Below, in pieces: positions 23,308-32,214 of a stretch of 64,000 nt of DNA (position 1 is its first letter; every line of letters begins with the position of its first letter). The position numbers and the translations under genes were made by a program. The DNA lies in NCBI GenBank assembly GCA_964575975.1, contig CAZNTU010000004.1:1-64000 (forward strand). The letters run 5' to 3'. Under the pieces are notes generated by a model, which did no database searches, had not been told where the DNA came from, and saw nothing but the letters and a program-made list of their open reading frames with translations. This DNA comes from G963674505 sp964575975 (GTDB lineage: Bacteria > Desulfobacterota > Desulfobacteria > Desulfobacterales > SKZT01).

Positions 23308-25860
23308 TCAATTCGATGTTTTTTCCGTCCGGGCCTTTTTTTCAAGGGCCGGGTTGTCCATGCGCGCCCCCAGTTCCCTTAGATGGCGGGCCATGTGGGA
23401 CGCTTTTTGATAACGGTTTTCCCTGTTCTTTTCAAGCGCCTTGTCCAAAATGGCTACAAGGGGGGCGGGGGTTTTCGGGTTGAATTTTCTGGGATCGGGG
23501 TGTCGGACATTCATGATCTGGTTGACCAGTGCGGCAGGACTCTCCGCGTAAAATGGAATCTCGCCGGTCAATAACTGGAACAGCATCGTGCCCAACGAGA
23601 ATATGTCGGACCTGCCGTCGACTTTCACGCCCGAGATTTGCTCCGGGGACATGTAATAAGGAGTGCCTTTGATGACTCCCGTCTGGGTCTGCGACGAGGC
23701 TGTTATCCTGGCGATGCCGAAATCCGTGATCTTGATCGCGCCGGTGTTTAACAGCATGACATTGGAGGGCTTGATGTCCCGGTGGACGATTCCTTTCTGG
23801 TGCGCGTATGCCAGGGCGTCTGCGATGTCCGCCGCATATTCCACGACTTTCCTGATCGGCAGAAGGTTGTTCTTTCGAGTGAACGGCCTCAACTCGGTAC
23901 CATCCAGGAATTCCATGGCGATATAGGCGAGGTCGTGCTCCTCCCCCGCGTCGAAGATCGTGACGATGTTCGGGTGGGAAAGCGTGCCCGCGCTTTCGGC
24001 CTCCCGGAAAAATTCGGTCTTGAGTTTATCGGCTTCTTCCTTTTCCAAATCGTCGCCGATCTTGAAAGTCTTTATGGCGGTGGTCCTGTTGATGCGAGGG
24101 TCCCGGCCCAGGTAGACGATTCCCATGGCGCCTTTGCCAAGCTGGCGGCTGATTTCGTATCGGCCCAAGGTAGGAAGGGTGCCCGAGCCGGTAGCCAGCA
24201 ACGGGTCGGTCGTGGAGCCGAATATACCGTTTCCGAAAACGATGGTTTCGCTAACCTGGATCAGCTTCTTCTTTCGCTCGCTCACATCCTTGAACTTTTT
24301 GTCGTTCGCCTCGATGTGCTCGTAGACCGCGACGGCTTTGTTGAATTGCCGTTTCCTCTCGTAGTCCTGGGCAAGGCTGTACAAAATGCCCTTCATTTCC
24401 TTGTCCGCAGGAACTTTTCGAAACTTGTCGAAAGCCATGTCGAGCATGCCCTGGCTCTGAAAGGACAATCCCAGCATGCGGTTCGTCTCCGCCGATTCTC
24501 CCTCCACCTTCGTCTTGTCCGCTTCGGTAAAGAAATATTTGACGCTCACCACCCCGATGTAGCCAAGAATGAGCTGAAGAAGAGGATATGTGGTCTGTAT
24601 CCAAAGCCCTTGGGACACGAAAAAAAACGCGGTGCTTCCCAGCAGCAGGATCGCAATGAGGATAAACGCCCCGCAGGCGGGTCCTGCTTTCAACCGGGGG
24701 GTCAAGAACGAAATTGTCGCGCCTACGACCAGGATCAGAGCAAACTCCAGCATGCCGGACCATTGGGGTTGCTTTATAAACCGCCCGTTCAGGATAGACC
24801 ATGTCGTATGGGCGGAAAATTCCCCGAGCGGCATGACCGGGTCGGTCGGGGTGCTCAACGGGTTGATGATTCCCGCAGCGGAAGGGCTCACCAGGACAAG
24901 CTTGTTCTTGAAGACCGACATCGGAATCTTGTCGTTCACGACGTCGAAAAAAGAGTACCGCTTGAAAGATCCGCGGGGGCCCTTGAAACTGACGAGCAAG
25001 TCGCCGGACATGGTAGTCGGTATGGAAATGGTGTCCAAGTGGACCGCCGAACCAAGATCGACCAGGATTTTCTCCGGAGCGATGTTCAGAAAAAGAGCGG
25101 AAAGCTTCAAACTGTAGGAAGGAATGAACAGACCGGCGTATTCGTATACGAGTCTTTCTCTTCTGGCCGTCCCGTCGATGTCGTATACGAGATTGATGTG
25201 GCCGATTCCCTTGGCCGCTTCGATGAAAGGGTCGATGGGGAGTACGATTTCAGTCGCCCTTGGAAAAATCAGGTCGGCCGGCTTGCGCACGTTCTGGATC
25301 GCTTGCTTCGCCAAGAGCGGCGGCGGTACCGATTCGTCTTCCCCCGCAGTTCTGTACCCCTTCAAGAATGCCGGCAGGACGGTGTCCTTTGCCTCCAGAA
25401 TGGCCTTCGCGAGGGTCGTGTCGTGGTCCAGCCTTGCGGACGCTTCGTTGATCGCCTCCAAAAAAAGAGCGCCGCTCGAATCGACCTGTGGAAGCACGGT
25501 CTGCCGGAAAAGATTTTCCAACCGCTTGATTTCTTCCAGCCCGGCGATTTTTTCCCTTTCGCTCAGGATTATGTTCAGTCCTATAACCTTGGGCTCTCCC
25601 TGATGGATTTTGCGAATTCCTTCCGCGATCAAATTCCGGGACCAGGGCCAACGGCCAATCTTTTCGATCGATTCGTCGTCGATTTCCACCATGACGATGT
25701 CCGAGGTTTGTTCAGAGTTTCCCCGCAACCGCATCATCAGGTCGTAAATCTTGTAATCGATCATGTCGAGAAGATCGAAGCGAAGAAACGTAATAACGAG
25801 AAAGAGCAGAGTAATGGCCAATCCGAAATGGAGGGCAAGATTTTTTTTGGCGGTTTTCAT
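23308..25860 (-). CDS. CHASE2-domain transmembrane Ser/Thr protein kinase
   Basis: An 850-residue receptor kinase. An N-terminal membrane helix (about 11-27) is followed by an extracytoplasmic CHASE2 domain (FDLLDMIDYKIYDLMMRLRG, VMVEIDDESIEKIGRWPWSR) to about residue 330. Three or so membrane helices lie at about 350-430. A short TPR-like helical region precedes the kinase at about 575-835: QLGKGAMGIVYLGRDP, AIKTF, IVHRDIKPSNVML, KITDFGIARI and GTPYYMSPEQ. It should couple an envelope signal to cytoplasmic phosphorylation. It heads the operon with PP2C and FHA and has a near-consensus promoter upstream. Confidence 0.92.
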   Translation of the reverse strand: MKTAKKNLALHFGLAITLLFLVITFLRFDLLDMIDYKIYDLMMRLRGNSEQTSDIVMVEIDDESIEKIGRWPWSRNLIAEGIRKIHQGEPKVIGLNIILSEREKIAGLEEIKRLENLFRQTVLPQVDSSGALFLEAINEASARLDHDTTLAKAILEAKDTVLPAFLKGYRTAGEDESVPPPLLAKQAIQNVRKPADLIFPRATEIVLPIDPFIEAAKGIGHINLVYDIDGTARRERLVYEYAGLFIPSYSLKLSALFLNIAPEKILVDLGSAVHLDTISIPTTMSGDLLVSFKGPRGSFKRYSFFDVVNDKIPMSVFKNKLVLVSPSAAGIINPLSTPTDPVMPLGEFSAHTTWSILNGRFIKQPQWSGMLEFALILVVGATISFLTPRLKAGPACGAFILIAILLLGSTAFFFVSQGLWIQTTYPLLQLILGYIGVVSVKYFFTEADKTKVEGESAETNRMLGLSFQSQGMLDMAFDKFRKVPADKEMKGILYSLAQDYERKRQFNKAVAVYEHIEANDKKFKDVSERKKKLIQVSETIVFGNGIFGSTTDPLLATGSGTLPTLGRYEISRQLGKGAMGIVYLGRDPRINRTTAIKTFKIGDDLEKEEADKLKTEFFREAESAGTLSHPNIVTIFDAGEEHDLAYIAMEFLDGTELRPFTRKNNLLPIRKVVEYAADIADALAYAHQKGIVHRDIKPSNVMLLNTGAIKITDFGIARITASSQTQTGVIKGTPYYMSPEQISGVKVDGRSDIFSLGTMLFQLLTGEIPFYAESPAALVNQIMNVRHPDPRKFNPKTPAPLVAILDKALEKNRENRYQKASHMARHLRELGARMDNPALEKKARTEKTSN

Positions 25861-25904
25861 GGCTTAATAGTCCGGCTGCAAGAATAATAAGAGCAAGTTG
25901 AATT

Positions 25905-25933
25905 TTTATAGCCAATACAAAAAATTGTGTCAA
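25905..25933 (-). promoter_or_regulatory. Sigma-70-type promoter for the CHASE2 kinase operon
   Basis: Read on the minus strand: TTGACA (25933-25928), 17-base spacer, TATAAA (25910-25905), about 45 bases before the kinase ATG. Perfect -35, near-consensus -10 and optimal spacing. Confidence 0.75.
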
Positions 25934-26016
25934 ATTAAAACTAAAAATGATTAATTGTACGGTAGTGGTCTGAAAACGTTCAATGTTTTTCCCAAACCGA
26001 ATAAAAGGAGGATTTT

Positions 26017-26433
26017 ATGATCGGAAAGACGATCAATGAAATGAAAGTCGGGGATTTCGCCGAATTCGGCAAAACGGTTTCGGAATCGGATGTCTACCAA
26101 TTCGCCGGCATTACTGGAGACTTCAATCCTGCGCATGTAAACGAGGCGTACGCCAAAGGCACGTTCTTCAAGACGCGAATCGCGCACGGGATGCTGTCCG
26201 CGGGCTTTATTTCCGCAGTACTGGCCAACCGTCTCCCCGGTCCCGGAACCATATATCTGAAGCAGGATCTCAGCTTTTTGGCCCCCGTGCGAATCGGCGA
26301 CACGATCACGGCCAGAGTGGAAATTATAGAGCTGATTCGGGAAAAAAACCGGGCAAGGCTCAAGACGGAATGCGTGAATCAGGAGGGGATCAAAGTCTTG
26401 ATCGGCGAGGCGCTGGTCAGCGCGCCGCGGTGA
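26017..26433 (+). CDS. phaJ: (R)-specific enoyl-CoA hydratase, MaoC/PhaJ type
   Basis: A 138-residue hot-dog-fold hydratase. The catalytic signature GITGDFNPAHVNEAYAK contains the Asp and His of hydratase 2, followed by RIAHGMLSAGFISAVLANRL and TIYLKQDLSFLAPVRIGD. It converts enoyl-CoA from fatty-acid oxidation to (R)-3-hydroxyacyl-CoA, the monomer for PHA synthesis. Its position beside the phasin and phaEC genes supports this role. The ATG is preceded by AAAAGGAGG. The N-terminal duplication of larger MaoC proteins is absent, as expected for PhaJ. Confidence 0.9.
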   Translation: MIGKTINEMKVGDFAEFGKTVSESDVYQFAGITGDFNPAHVNEAYAKGTFFKTRIAHGMLSAGFISAVLANRLPGPGTIYLKQDLSFLAPVRIGDTITARVEIIELIREKNRARLKTECVNQEGIKVLIGEALVSAPR

Positions 26434-26736
26434 GGGGACGCGGAGTCGAGGTGGGGGGATGGGGGGGACGGTGGTCGTCAGAGAAGGACCCGAGCGGTTT
26501 CGATGTCTGGATGGATTCTGTCTCGAGCCGGTCGCAGCCCCTCGTTGCCATGCTTGCGGGTACCGGCAAGCAAACGCCAATCGCAGTGTGCTGAAATTAA
26601 GAGAGAGAGAAGAGGGCCGAACAGGCCTCCGAGTTTTCGGAAAATCTCGGAGGCCTGTCAAAATAGGAGGAGAGATATTCTTGAGGAACAAACGAGGAAG
26701 CGCTTATGGCTTTGGGGGTATGTCTTTCCGATTCGG
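26434..26736. other. 303-bp intergenic region with a long hairpin
   Basis: Between convergent phaJ and phasin genes. A G-rich stretch follows the phaJ stop. The only structured element is the 13-bp hairpin listed separately at 26621-26658. No gene is supported. Confidence 0.5.
26621..26658. terminator. 13-bp perfect hairpin between phaJ and phasin
   Basis: ACAGGCCTCCGAG (26621-26633) pairs perfectly with CTCGGAGGCCTGT (26646-26658) around a 12-base loop. It lies between convergent genes and can act from either side, although the T-tract is weak. Confidence 0.6.
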
Positions 26737-27003
26737 CTAATCCTCTTTTGCCGCGAAAAGTTCCTCCATCTTGGCGAAACCGTCGTCGACGGCCTTTTTA
26801 AAGTCGTCCCTGGCTTTCTTGTAAAAGTTCAGCGCGTCCTCAAGAGCCTTCTTGTTTTCCTGGGGGACTATGGGCATTTGATCCATCAGGCTTTTCGCCA
26901 TGTTTTCGGTCTGCTCGACCACCATGTTCATGGCGTGGTAGGAATTTTCGAAAAGGCTTCTTTGAAACGAAATCATTTGTTTCGCCATTTTTTTTGGCTC
27001 CAT
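26737..27003 (-). CDS. Phasin-like PHA granule protein
   Basis: An 88-residue all-helical amphipathic protein: KQMISFQRSLFENSYHAMNM, EQTENMAKSLMDQ, a PIVPQENKKALEDALNFYK turn and ARDDFKKAVDDGFAKMEELF. It is clearly paralogous to the phasin at 34658 (same length, same Q-M-P turn and same C-terminal FxKxEELF ending). Phasins coat PHA granules. It is transcribed divergently from phaEC from a strong promoter. The ribosome binding site is GGAGGT before the ATG. Confidence 0.85.
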   Translation of the reverse strand: MEPKKMAKQMISFQRSLFENSYHAMNMVVEQTENMAKSLMDQMPIVPQENKKALEDALNFYKKARDDFKKAVDDGFAKMEELFAAKED

Positions 27004-27090
27004 GCTTTTACCTCCGATCGTAAAGAAAGGTTGGTTGAAATATGTCGCCGCAGCGCCCGGCGGCCTGTTTGGGTGTATCGCAATGCAGTG

Positions 27091-27119
27091 ATATTATTTG
27101 TCTCGAAAGCGATTGTCAA
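27091..27119 (-). promoter_or_regulatory. Strong sigma-70-type promoter for the phasin gene
   Basis: Minus strand: TTGACA (27119-27114), 17-base spacer, TAATAT (27096-27091), about 90 bases before the phasin ATG. A GTGCAATGC element lies just upstream and GCATTGCG just downstream (27079-27087 on the plus strand reads CGCAATGCA), so the promoter is bracketed by inverted TGCATTGC-type sites. Confidence 0.8.
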
Positions 27120-27130
27120 GAGAAATTGAT

Positions 27131-27142
27131 GCATTGCACAAA
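27131..27142. promoter_or_regulatory. Candidate PHA-regulon operator, copy 1
   Basis: GCATTGCACAAA, identical to 35034-35045 upstream of the second phasin gene. In both places it lies just upstream of TTGACA with a similar spacer (ATTGTCAAGA...). Best candidate ligand is PhaR encoded at 35211; PhaR proteins bind TGC/GCA-rich sites near phasin promoters. Inference only. Confidence 0.55.
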
Positions 27143-27188
27143 TCCTGGTGAGCGTCGAGTTTTTAAAACTCCCGATACGATCCCGCTC

Positions 27189-27217
27189 TTGATATCGAGG
27201 CAAAAATCTAATATAAA
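27189..27217 (+). promoter_or_regulatory. Sigma-70-type promoter for phaE-phaC
   Basis: TTGATA (27189-27194), 17-base spacer, TATAAA (27212-27217). It lies about 180 bases before the phaE ATG in the 390-bp divergent phasin/phaE region, which otherwise holds only the phasin promoter and operator-like sites. Confidence 0.6.
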
Positions 27218-27393
27218 CGTCCTATATTTCTTGAATTCACAGTTCGAATCGATTTATGGCATTTCGTCAATGAAGCGACCGGTATTTCCTGCGGGCGTTG
27301 TCGTCGAACGAGGCGGGGGCGAATCTCGCGCGTTTTCGCAAGAAGGCGGCAATGGCCGTTCAACCATGGGCAGCAAGGGAGACAAATAGATTT

Positions 27394-28329
27394 ATGGACC
27401 AAAAAGAGGACCGGAACAAAAAAGGCGAATATACCGACATGGCGGCCATGATGGGCGCTTGGATGAAATCCGCCATGGCTTTCTGGGAAAACATGCCCCT
27501 GGCGGGTTCGTTCGAATCCAACATGTTCGATTTTTTTCCGAAACAGCAAAAAGGTCCCGCGTATCAGGCGCAGAAATCCTTCGAGCGGGGCGCCAAGATT
27601 GCCCAGACTCTGGCCAAAATTTTGGGCGAGCCGGAAAATATAAACGCGATGTTCAAAGCTGCCGATACTGCCCCCGAGTTTGTCATGAGATTGTCCCGGC
27701 AGGTCTGGGAGGCGTTTCTGGAAGCCCAGAAAAAATGGACCGAACGCGCCGTGAATATCGGAAAGCACGAAAAGGCGTACAATTTCGAGGACTTGGACCA
27801 CGAAACATTCGAGGCTTTCAGGGAAATATACGAAAAGGAGTTCCAGCGTTTCTTCAACGTCCCCCAGATCGGCTTGACTCGTTTCTACCAGGAACGCGTC
27901 AACAGGGCCATCGACAAATACAACGTTTTCCAGTCCACCCTGGGCGAATTCGTATATTTGTTCTACGTCCCCCTGGAAAAATCCACCGCGGTCATGCAGG
28001 AGAAAATCGAGGAAATGGTAAAAAAAGGGGAGGTGAAAGGCGACTACAAGGATTATTATGCCATGTGGGTCAAAATCCTCGAGGGCCATTACATGAAACT
28101 GCTGCAATCGCCCGACTATACCAGAGTCATGGACAAAACCATCTCGGCCTTGGTGGACTATCGAAACGCTCGCGACGAAATGATGTACGACATTCTGCAG
28201 AACTTGCCCATTCCCACCAACCGGGACATGGACGAATTGTACAAGGAATTCTACCAGCTCAAAAAAAAGGTGCGGGAGCTTGCCAAAAAGCTCGAGGAAC
28301 AAACCCAAAGTCAAGACTTGCAACCATAG
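27394..28329 (+). CDS. phaE: Class III PHA synthase subunit PhaE
   Basis: A 311-residue PhaE. It lacks the catalytic domain and is mainly helical. The central block RVNRAIDKYNVFQSTLGEFV, YLFYVPLEKSTAVMQEKI and the C-terminal SPDYTRVMDKTISALVDYRN and LPIPTNRDMDELYKEFYQLK are hallmark PhaE sequences. PhaE forms the active class III synthase complex with PhaC and is needed for polymerisation. I chose the ATG at 27394 over an upstream in-frame start at 27298 because the conserved protein begins there. It is followed by phaC after 23 bp. Confidence 0.93.
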   Translation: MDQKEDRNKKGEYTDMAAMMGAWMKSAMAFWENMPLAGSFESNMFDFFPKQQKGPAYQAQKSFERGAKIAQTLAKILGEPENINAMFKAADTAPEFVMRLSRQVWEAFLEAQKKWTERAVNIGKHEKAYNFEDLDHETFEAFREIYEKEFQRFFNVPQIGLTRFYQERVNRAIDKYNVFQSTLGEFVYLFYVPLEKSTAVMQEKIEEMVKKGEVKGDYKDYYAMWVKILEGHYMKLLQSPDYTRVMDKTISALVDYRNARDEMMYDILQNLPIPTNRDMDELYKEFYQLKKKVRELAKKLEEQTQSQDLQP

Positions 28330-28352
28330 TCTCGAGTAAAGGAGGAGAGCTT

Positions 28353-29570
28353 ATGAGCCAGGCCAAAATCCCCGTCGATTTGATCGTCAAAAAATTGGCG
28401 GAAAGCACCGAGGAGGTCCAGGAAAAGGCGCAAAGGGCGTCGGAGGTGCTGCTTGGACCGTTGGACACGGAGTTGTCCCAAACGCCGTACGAAATCGTCT
28501 ACGAGGAAGACCGGGTAAAACTCAAGTATTACCGGCCGGAAAAAATCCGGCACAAATACCCTCTTTTGATCGTCTACGCGTTGATCAACCGGGAAACCAT
28601 GCTCGACTTGCAGCCTGGAAGAAGCACAGTTCGAAACCTTTTGGACGACGGTATCGAGGTTTACATGGTCGATTGGGGATATCCCAAGCGAAAGGACCAG
28701 TTTTGCACCATCGACGACCATGTCAATGGATATATGGACAACATCGTCGATTTTCTGAGACGAAAACACGATTTGCCCAAGATAAACCTCATGGGCATCT
28801 GCATGGGGGGTGCCTTTTGCGTCATGTACGCCGCGCTTCACCCGGAAAAGATCAAGAACCTCGTCACCACCGTGACCCCCACCAACTTCGACACGGACAA
28901 GGGGCTTTTGCACATCTGGATGAAAAACACCCGGGCCGAAAAAATGGGACCCACGTACGGCAACATGCCGGGAGACATCATGAACCTGGGCTTTCTCCTG
29001 TTGAACCCCGCTCGTTTGATCATCGACAAGTACGTGGGCTTTTTCGAAAACATGGACAAGAAGAATTTCGTCGAAAACTTCGTGCGAATGGAAAAATGGA
29101 TTTTCGACAGTCCGGACGTGCCCGCCGCCACCTTCCGCCAATTCATAGAGGATTGCTACAAGAATAACCTCCTGATTCAAAGCAAGCTCGAATTGGATGG
29201 AAAACGCGTCGATCTGAAGAAGATCACCATGCCGGTCCTGAATTTTTACGGCAAGTACGACCATCTGGTACCGCCAGAGGCTTGCGAGTCGTTGACCAAA
29301 CACGTCGGAAGCCGGGACACGGAGGATGTCTGTCTGGATACGGGACATATCGGCATTTACGTCAGTTCCAAGTGCCAGGAACAGTTCGCGCCCAAAATCG
29401 CGCGGTGGCTGAAGGAAAGAGAGGGGGACGAATCCGGAGCGACCGGGGAGGAGGAGATGGTCGAAAAGCCGATTCCCGTAAAAAGAGCGACCGCCGCCCG
29501 GAAGCAAGCCGCCTCCAAGAATCCCGAAAAATCGCCCGGCACGACGAAAAAAGCGGCAATCAATCCATAG
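28353..29570 (+). CDS. phaC: Class III PHA synthase catalytic subunit PhaC
   Basis: A 405-residue alpha/beta-hydrolase polymerising (R)-3-hydroxyacyl-CoA into PHA. The lipase-like box GICMGGAF gives the nucleophile Cys150. Asp303 (GKYDHLVPPE) and His332 (DTGHIGIY) complete the triad, nearly the numbering known for Allochromatium PhaC (149/302/331). The last ~45 residues (from EREGDESGATGEEEM to the Lys/Ala-rich end) are an extra low-complexity tail beyond the catalytic domain. The start at 28353 has an AAAGGAGGAGAG ribosome binding site. It is co-transcribed with phaE and probably with the downstream GAF gene. Confidence 0.96.
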   Translation: MSQAKIPVDLIVKKLAESTEEVQEKAQRASEVLLGPLDTELSQTPYEIVYEEDRVKLKYYRPEKIRHKYPLLIVYALINRETMLDLQPGRSTVRNLLDDGIEVYMVDWGYPKRKDQFCTIDDHVNGYMDNIVDFLRRKHDLPKINLMGICMGGAFCVMYAALHPEKIKNLVTTVTPTNFDTDKGLLHIWMKNTRAEKMGPTYGNMPGDIMNLGFLLLNPARLIIDKYVGFFENMDKKNFVENFVRMEKWIFDSPDVPAATFRQFIEDCYKNNLLIQSKLELDGKRVDLKKITMPVLNFYGKYDHLVPPEACESLTKHVGSRDTEDVCLDTGHIGIYVSSKCQEQFAPKIARWLKEREGDESGATGEEEMVEKPIPVKRATAARKQAASKNPEKSPGTTKKAAINP

Positions 29571-29585
29571 GGGACAAGGAGACGA

Positions 29586-31130
29586 ATGATGAGGGAATCC
29601 AAGGACTATTTCAAAACCATTTGCAGAGTGGGAAAGGCGTTCGGGACTATCCACGACATGGACGCGCTTCTGAAGGTGGTCGTGGACAGCGCAATTGAAA
29701 CCATGGACGGCAAGGCCGCCTGTCTGTTTCTCTCCGAGGGCCGCGAAGACGTGTTCGTGCCGGTCGCCCAAAAAGGGCTTTCCGAAAATTACCTGCACGC
29801 GGCCCCCAACCAGGCAAAAAAGGAAGTAAGCAGCATTCTGGACGGCGGGCATATCGCCATTTACGACGCCTCGTCCGACCCGCGCGTCGAAAACCGCGAA
29901 GCGAAAAAAGCCGAGGGCATCGCATCGATCCTGGTGGTGCCGATCCGGGTGAGCGAAAAGGCGATCGGCGTATTGTCCCTTTACACCGCCACTCCTCGGG
30001 ATTTCAACGAGGACGAAATCAATTTCCTGCAAGCGCTGGCCGAACAGGCGGGCATGGCCATCGAAAACTCCCGCTTGCTGAGACGCATCGAAGCGAACTC
30101 CAAATTGTTTTTCAGCCTGGCCTCCGCCATCAATTCCAGTCTCGACATCAAAAGGATATTCGACATTCTCTCCCGCCAAATCGCGGAGAGTTTCGGGATG
30201 AAAGGGGTGACGGTGCGTCTGTTCGACGCCGGGACCAAAACCATGGACCTTGTGGCCGCCTATGGTCTTAGCGACGAGTTCCTGAACAAGGGTCCCCTTG
30301 TTTTGGGCGAAAACGAGCTTGTCAACCAGATCATGAGGGGCGAAACGGTCGTGATCGACGACGCGACCGTCGATTCGAGGGTTGCTTACAAAGCGGAGGT
30401 GAAAAAGGAGGGGATCGTCTCCGCACTTTGCGTGCCCATAAAATCCAAATCTCAGGTGATCGGCGACATGCGCCTGTTCAGTTCCGTAAAACGGGAGTTC
30501 ACGGGCGACCTCGTGAATCTGATAAGCGCCGTGGCGAACCAGGGCGGAATCGCCATCGAAAACGCCCGTCTGGTAAATCGCATGCGCATGAACACGGAAT
30601 TTTTCCACGACCTTGCCGTCAATGTCAATTCCACTTTGGACGTCAAACAGATTCTGAAAGTAATGTCGGCGGACGTCGCCGAAATTCTGGGCGTAAAAGG
30701 CATTACGATCAGGCTGGTGAACGAGCGGTCCGGCACATTGGAGCTTGTCGCAAGCCACGGCCTCGGTAAAAATTACCTGGAAAAAGGGCCTTTCTACTAC
30801 GACCAGGCCAGTCTCGACGCCTTGAAAAAGAAACCCGGCGTGATCAGGGACGTGGCCACGGACGAAAACGTTCATTACCGAAAGGAAAAAATGGACGAGG
30901 GCATCGTATCCATCCTGGCCGTGCCTATACACGCCCGTGAAGACGTTATCGGCGTCTTGAAGCTCTACAGCGGCGAACCGAGGGAATTCACGGAAAACGA
31001 CATCATGCTGGCGACCGTCATGGCCCACCAGGGCGGACTCGCCATCCAGAACGCCTCCATGTACATCCGTCTCCAGGAAGACAAGAAATCCCTGGAGGAA
31101 GAGGTTTGGAGCCATCGGATGTGGTTTTGA
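29586..31130 (+). CDS. Triple GAF-domain protein
   Basis: A 514-residue protein made of three successive GAF domains (about 10-165, 175-340 and 350-500), each with the GIxSxLxVPI core: EGIASILVVPIRVSEKAIGV, EGIVSALCVPIKSKSQVIGD and EGIVSILAVPIHAREDVIGV. The repeats also share AxxAxLFLSxG- and LxxAxxGL-type segments. There is no output domain, so it would act by binding a small molecule or a partner. It starts 15 bp after phaC and looks like the third gene of that operon, making a role in controlling PHA metabolism plausible but unproven. Confidence 0.85.
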   Translation: MMRESKDYFKTICRVGKAFGTIHDMDALLKVVVDSAIETMDGKAACLFLSEGREDVFVPVAQKGLSENYLHAAPNQAKKEVSSILDGGHIAIYDASSDPRVENREAKKAEGIASILVVPIRVSEKAIGVLSLYTATPRDFNEDEINFLQALAEQAGMAIENSRLLRRIEANSKLFFSLASAINSSLDIKRIFDILSRQIAESFGMKGVTVRLFDAGTKTMDLVAAYGLSDEFLNKGPLVLGENELVNQIMRGETVVIDDATVDSRVAYKAEVKKEGIVSALCVPIKSKSQVIGDMRLFSSVKREFTGDLVNLISAVANQGGIAIENARLVNRMRMNTEFFHDLAVNVNSTLDVKQILKVMSADVAEILGVKGITIRLVNERSGTLELVASHGLGKNYLEKGPFYYDQASLDALKKKPGVIRDVATDENVHYRKEKMDEGIVSILAVPIHAREDVIGVLKLYSGEPREFTENDIMLATVMAHQGGLAIQNASMYIRLQEDKKSLEEEVWSHRMWF

Positions 31131-31137
31131 AAAGCAC

Positions 31138-31324
31138 GGGGCCTCCGAGGGGCAACCCCATAAGCGCCAACTCAAGCACAACCATTGCCAATTAACCATT
31201 GATTATTAACCATTCGGGGCTTCCCGGATCGAACCGTCCCGCATGGAATAATCAATAATCAACGGTCAATGTTCAATGGATAATTTTTCAAAGTCGGCGC
31301 TTATGGAGGCCACCTCGGAGGATC
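31138..31324. repeat. About 190-bp imperfect inverted repeat between convergent genes
   Basis: The outer arm CCTCCGAGGGGCAACCCCAT (from 31142) through TAAGCGCCAACT pairs with AGTCGGCGCTTATGG through CCACCTCGGAGG (31291-31321). The inner arms CCATTGCCAATTAACC and TTGATTATTAACCATT (31182-31214) pair with AATAATCAATAATCAACGG and TCAATGTTCAATGG (31247-31279). The unit ends close to the stop codons on both sides, so it can act as a bidirectional terminator, or it is a palindromic mobile or repetitive element. Confidence 0.65.
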
Positions 31325-31343
31325 GCCGCGAACCGTAGCATAG

Positions 31344-32138
31344 TTATCCTCTGGAGCCTAGCCTCAGCCCTCCGTGGATGAAGAAGACGTCTCCGGCGAG
31401 AGCTTCGTTCCTGTAAAGTTCTCCTACCAGGGAGGCCACTTCCTCGGGCTCGATCAGTCTTCCGATGGGCACTTGGTCTAAAATGCCATCGAGGGCCTTC
31501 TGATTCATCCCCTTCACCATGGGCGTTCCCACGTAGCCGGGAGCCACCGCAACGCACCGGATTTTGTCCGCCAGGCCTCGGCGGAAAAATTCCGCGGTTA
31601 TTACCTTGGGCATCACGGACATGGCGGCCTTGGAGGACGAATAGTTGATCTGGCCGGCGGTACCCAGCGAACCCGTGGAGGAGACCAGGCAAATCAAGCC
31701 CTTGCAATTGTTGTCGATCATTCGCTCCACGCATTCCCTTACAGTCAGGAAAACGCCGGTGAGATTGATGTCGATGACTTTCTTGAAGCTCTCGAGAGGC
31801 ATCTTTTTCTTGACCTTGCCGGTTTCCTTGTCCGTCGCCACCAGGAGACCGTCCTTGATAACGCCGGCGAAGGGGGCCACCAGATTGATGGCCCCGAATT
31901 TTTCGATGGCCGTGTCGGCGAGCTTTCCGTTGTCCTCCTCCTTGGTGACGTCCATGACGACCGTGGCGACCTCTCCGTTCATGGACTTGATTTCCTCCGC
32001 CGCTTTCAAAAGGGGTTCCTCGAATACGTCCCCTAGCACCACCTTGCCGCCGTTTTCCACCCAGTATTTGGCCAAGGACAAGCCGATGCCGCCGCCTCCG
32101 CCCGTTATTACCGCCACGGAATTCCCGATCTCCAACAT
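31344..32138 (-). CDS. Short-chain dehydrogenase/reductase, probable acetoacetyl-CoA/3-oxoacyl reductase
   Basis: A 264-residue SDR. The NAD(P)-binding TGGGGGIGLSLAKYW, the NxAG-equivalent region APFAGVIKDG, the catalytic Ser in CLVSSTGSLGTAG and the YSSSKAA (Tyr-x3-Lys) motif are present, with PGYVGTPMVKG after it. The start at 32138 has a strong AGGAGGAGG ribosome binding site. It is the last gene of the second PHA operon (phasin, PhaC-like, PhaE-like, SDR), so production of (R)-3-hydroxyacyl-CoA is a reasonable guess. Confidence 0.8.
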   Translation of the reverse strand: MLEIGNSVAVITGGGGGIGLSLAKYWVENGGKVVLGDVFEEPLLKAAEEIKSMNGEVATVVMDVTKEEDNGKLADTAIEKFGAINLVAPFAGVIKDGLLVATDKETGKVKKKMPLESFKKVIDINLTGVFLTVRECVERMIDNNCKGLICLVSSTGSLGTAGQINYSSSKAAMSVMPKVITAEFFRRGLADKIRCVAVAPGYVGTPMVKGMNQKALDGILDQVPIGRLIEPEEVASLVGELYRNEALAGDVFFIHGGLRLGSRG

Positions 32139-32214
32139 GCCTGCCTCCTCCTTTCTGTTTGTCCGCATTACATTTTTCTCGAAACGAACGCCCGAAAAAC
32201 GGGCGTCTCCCCGT

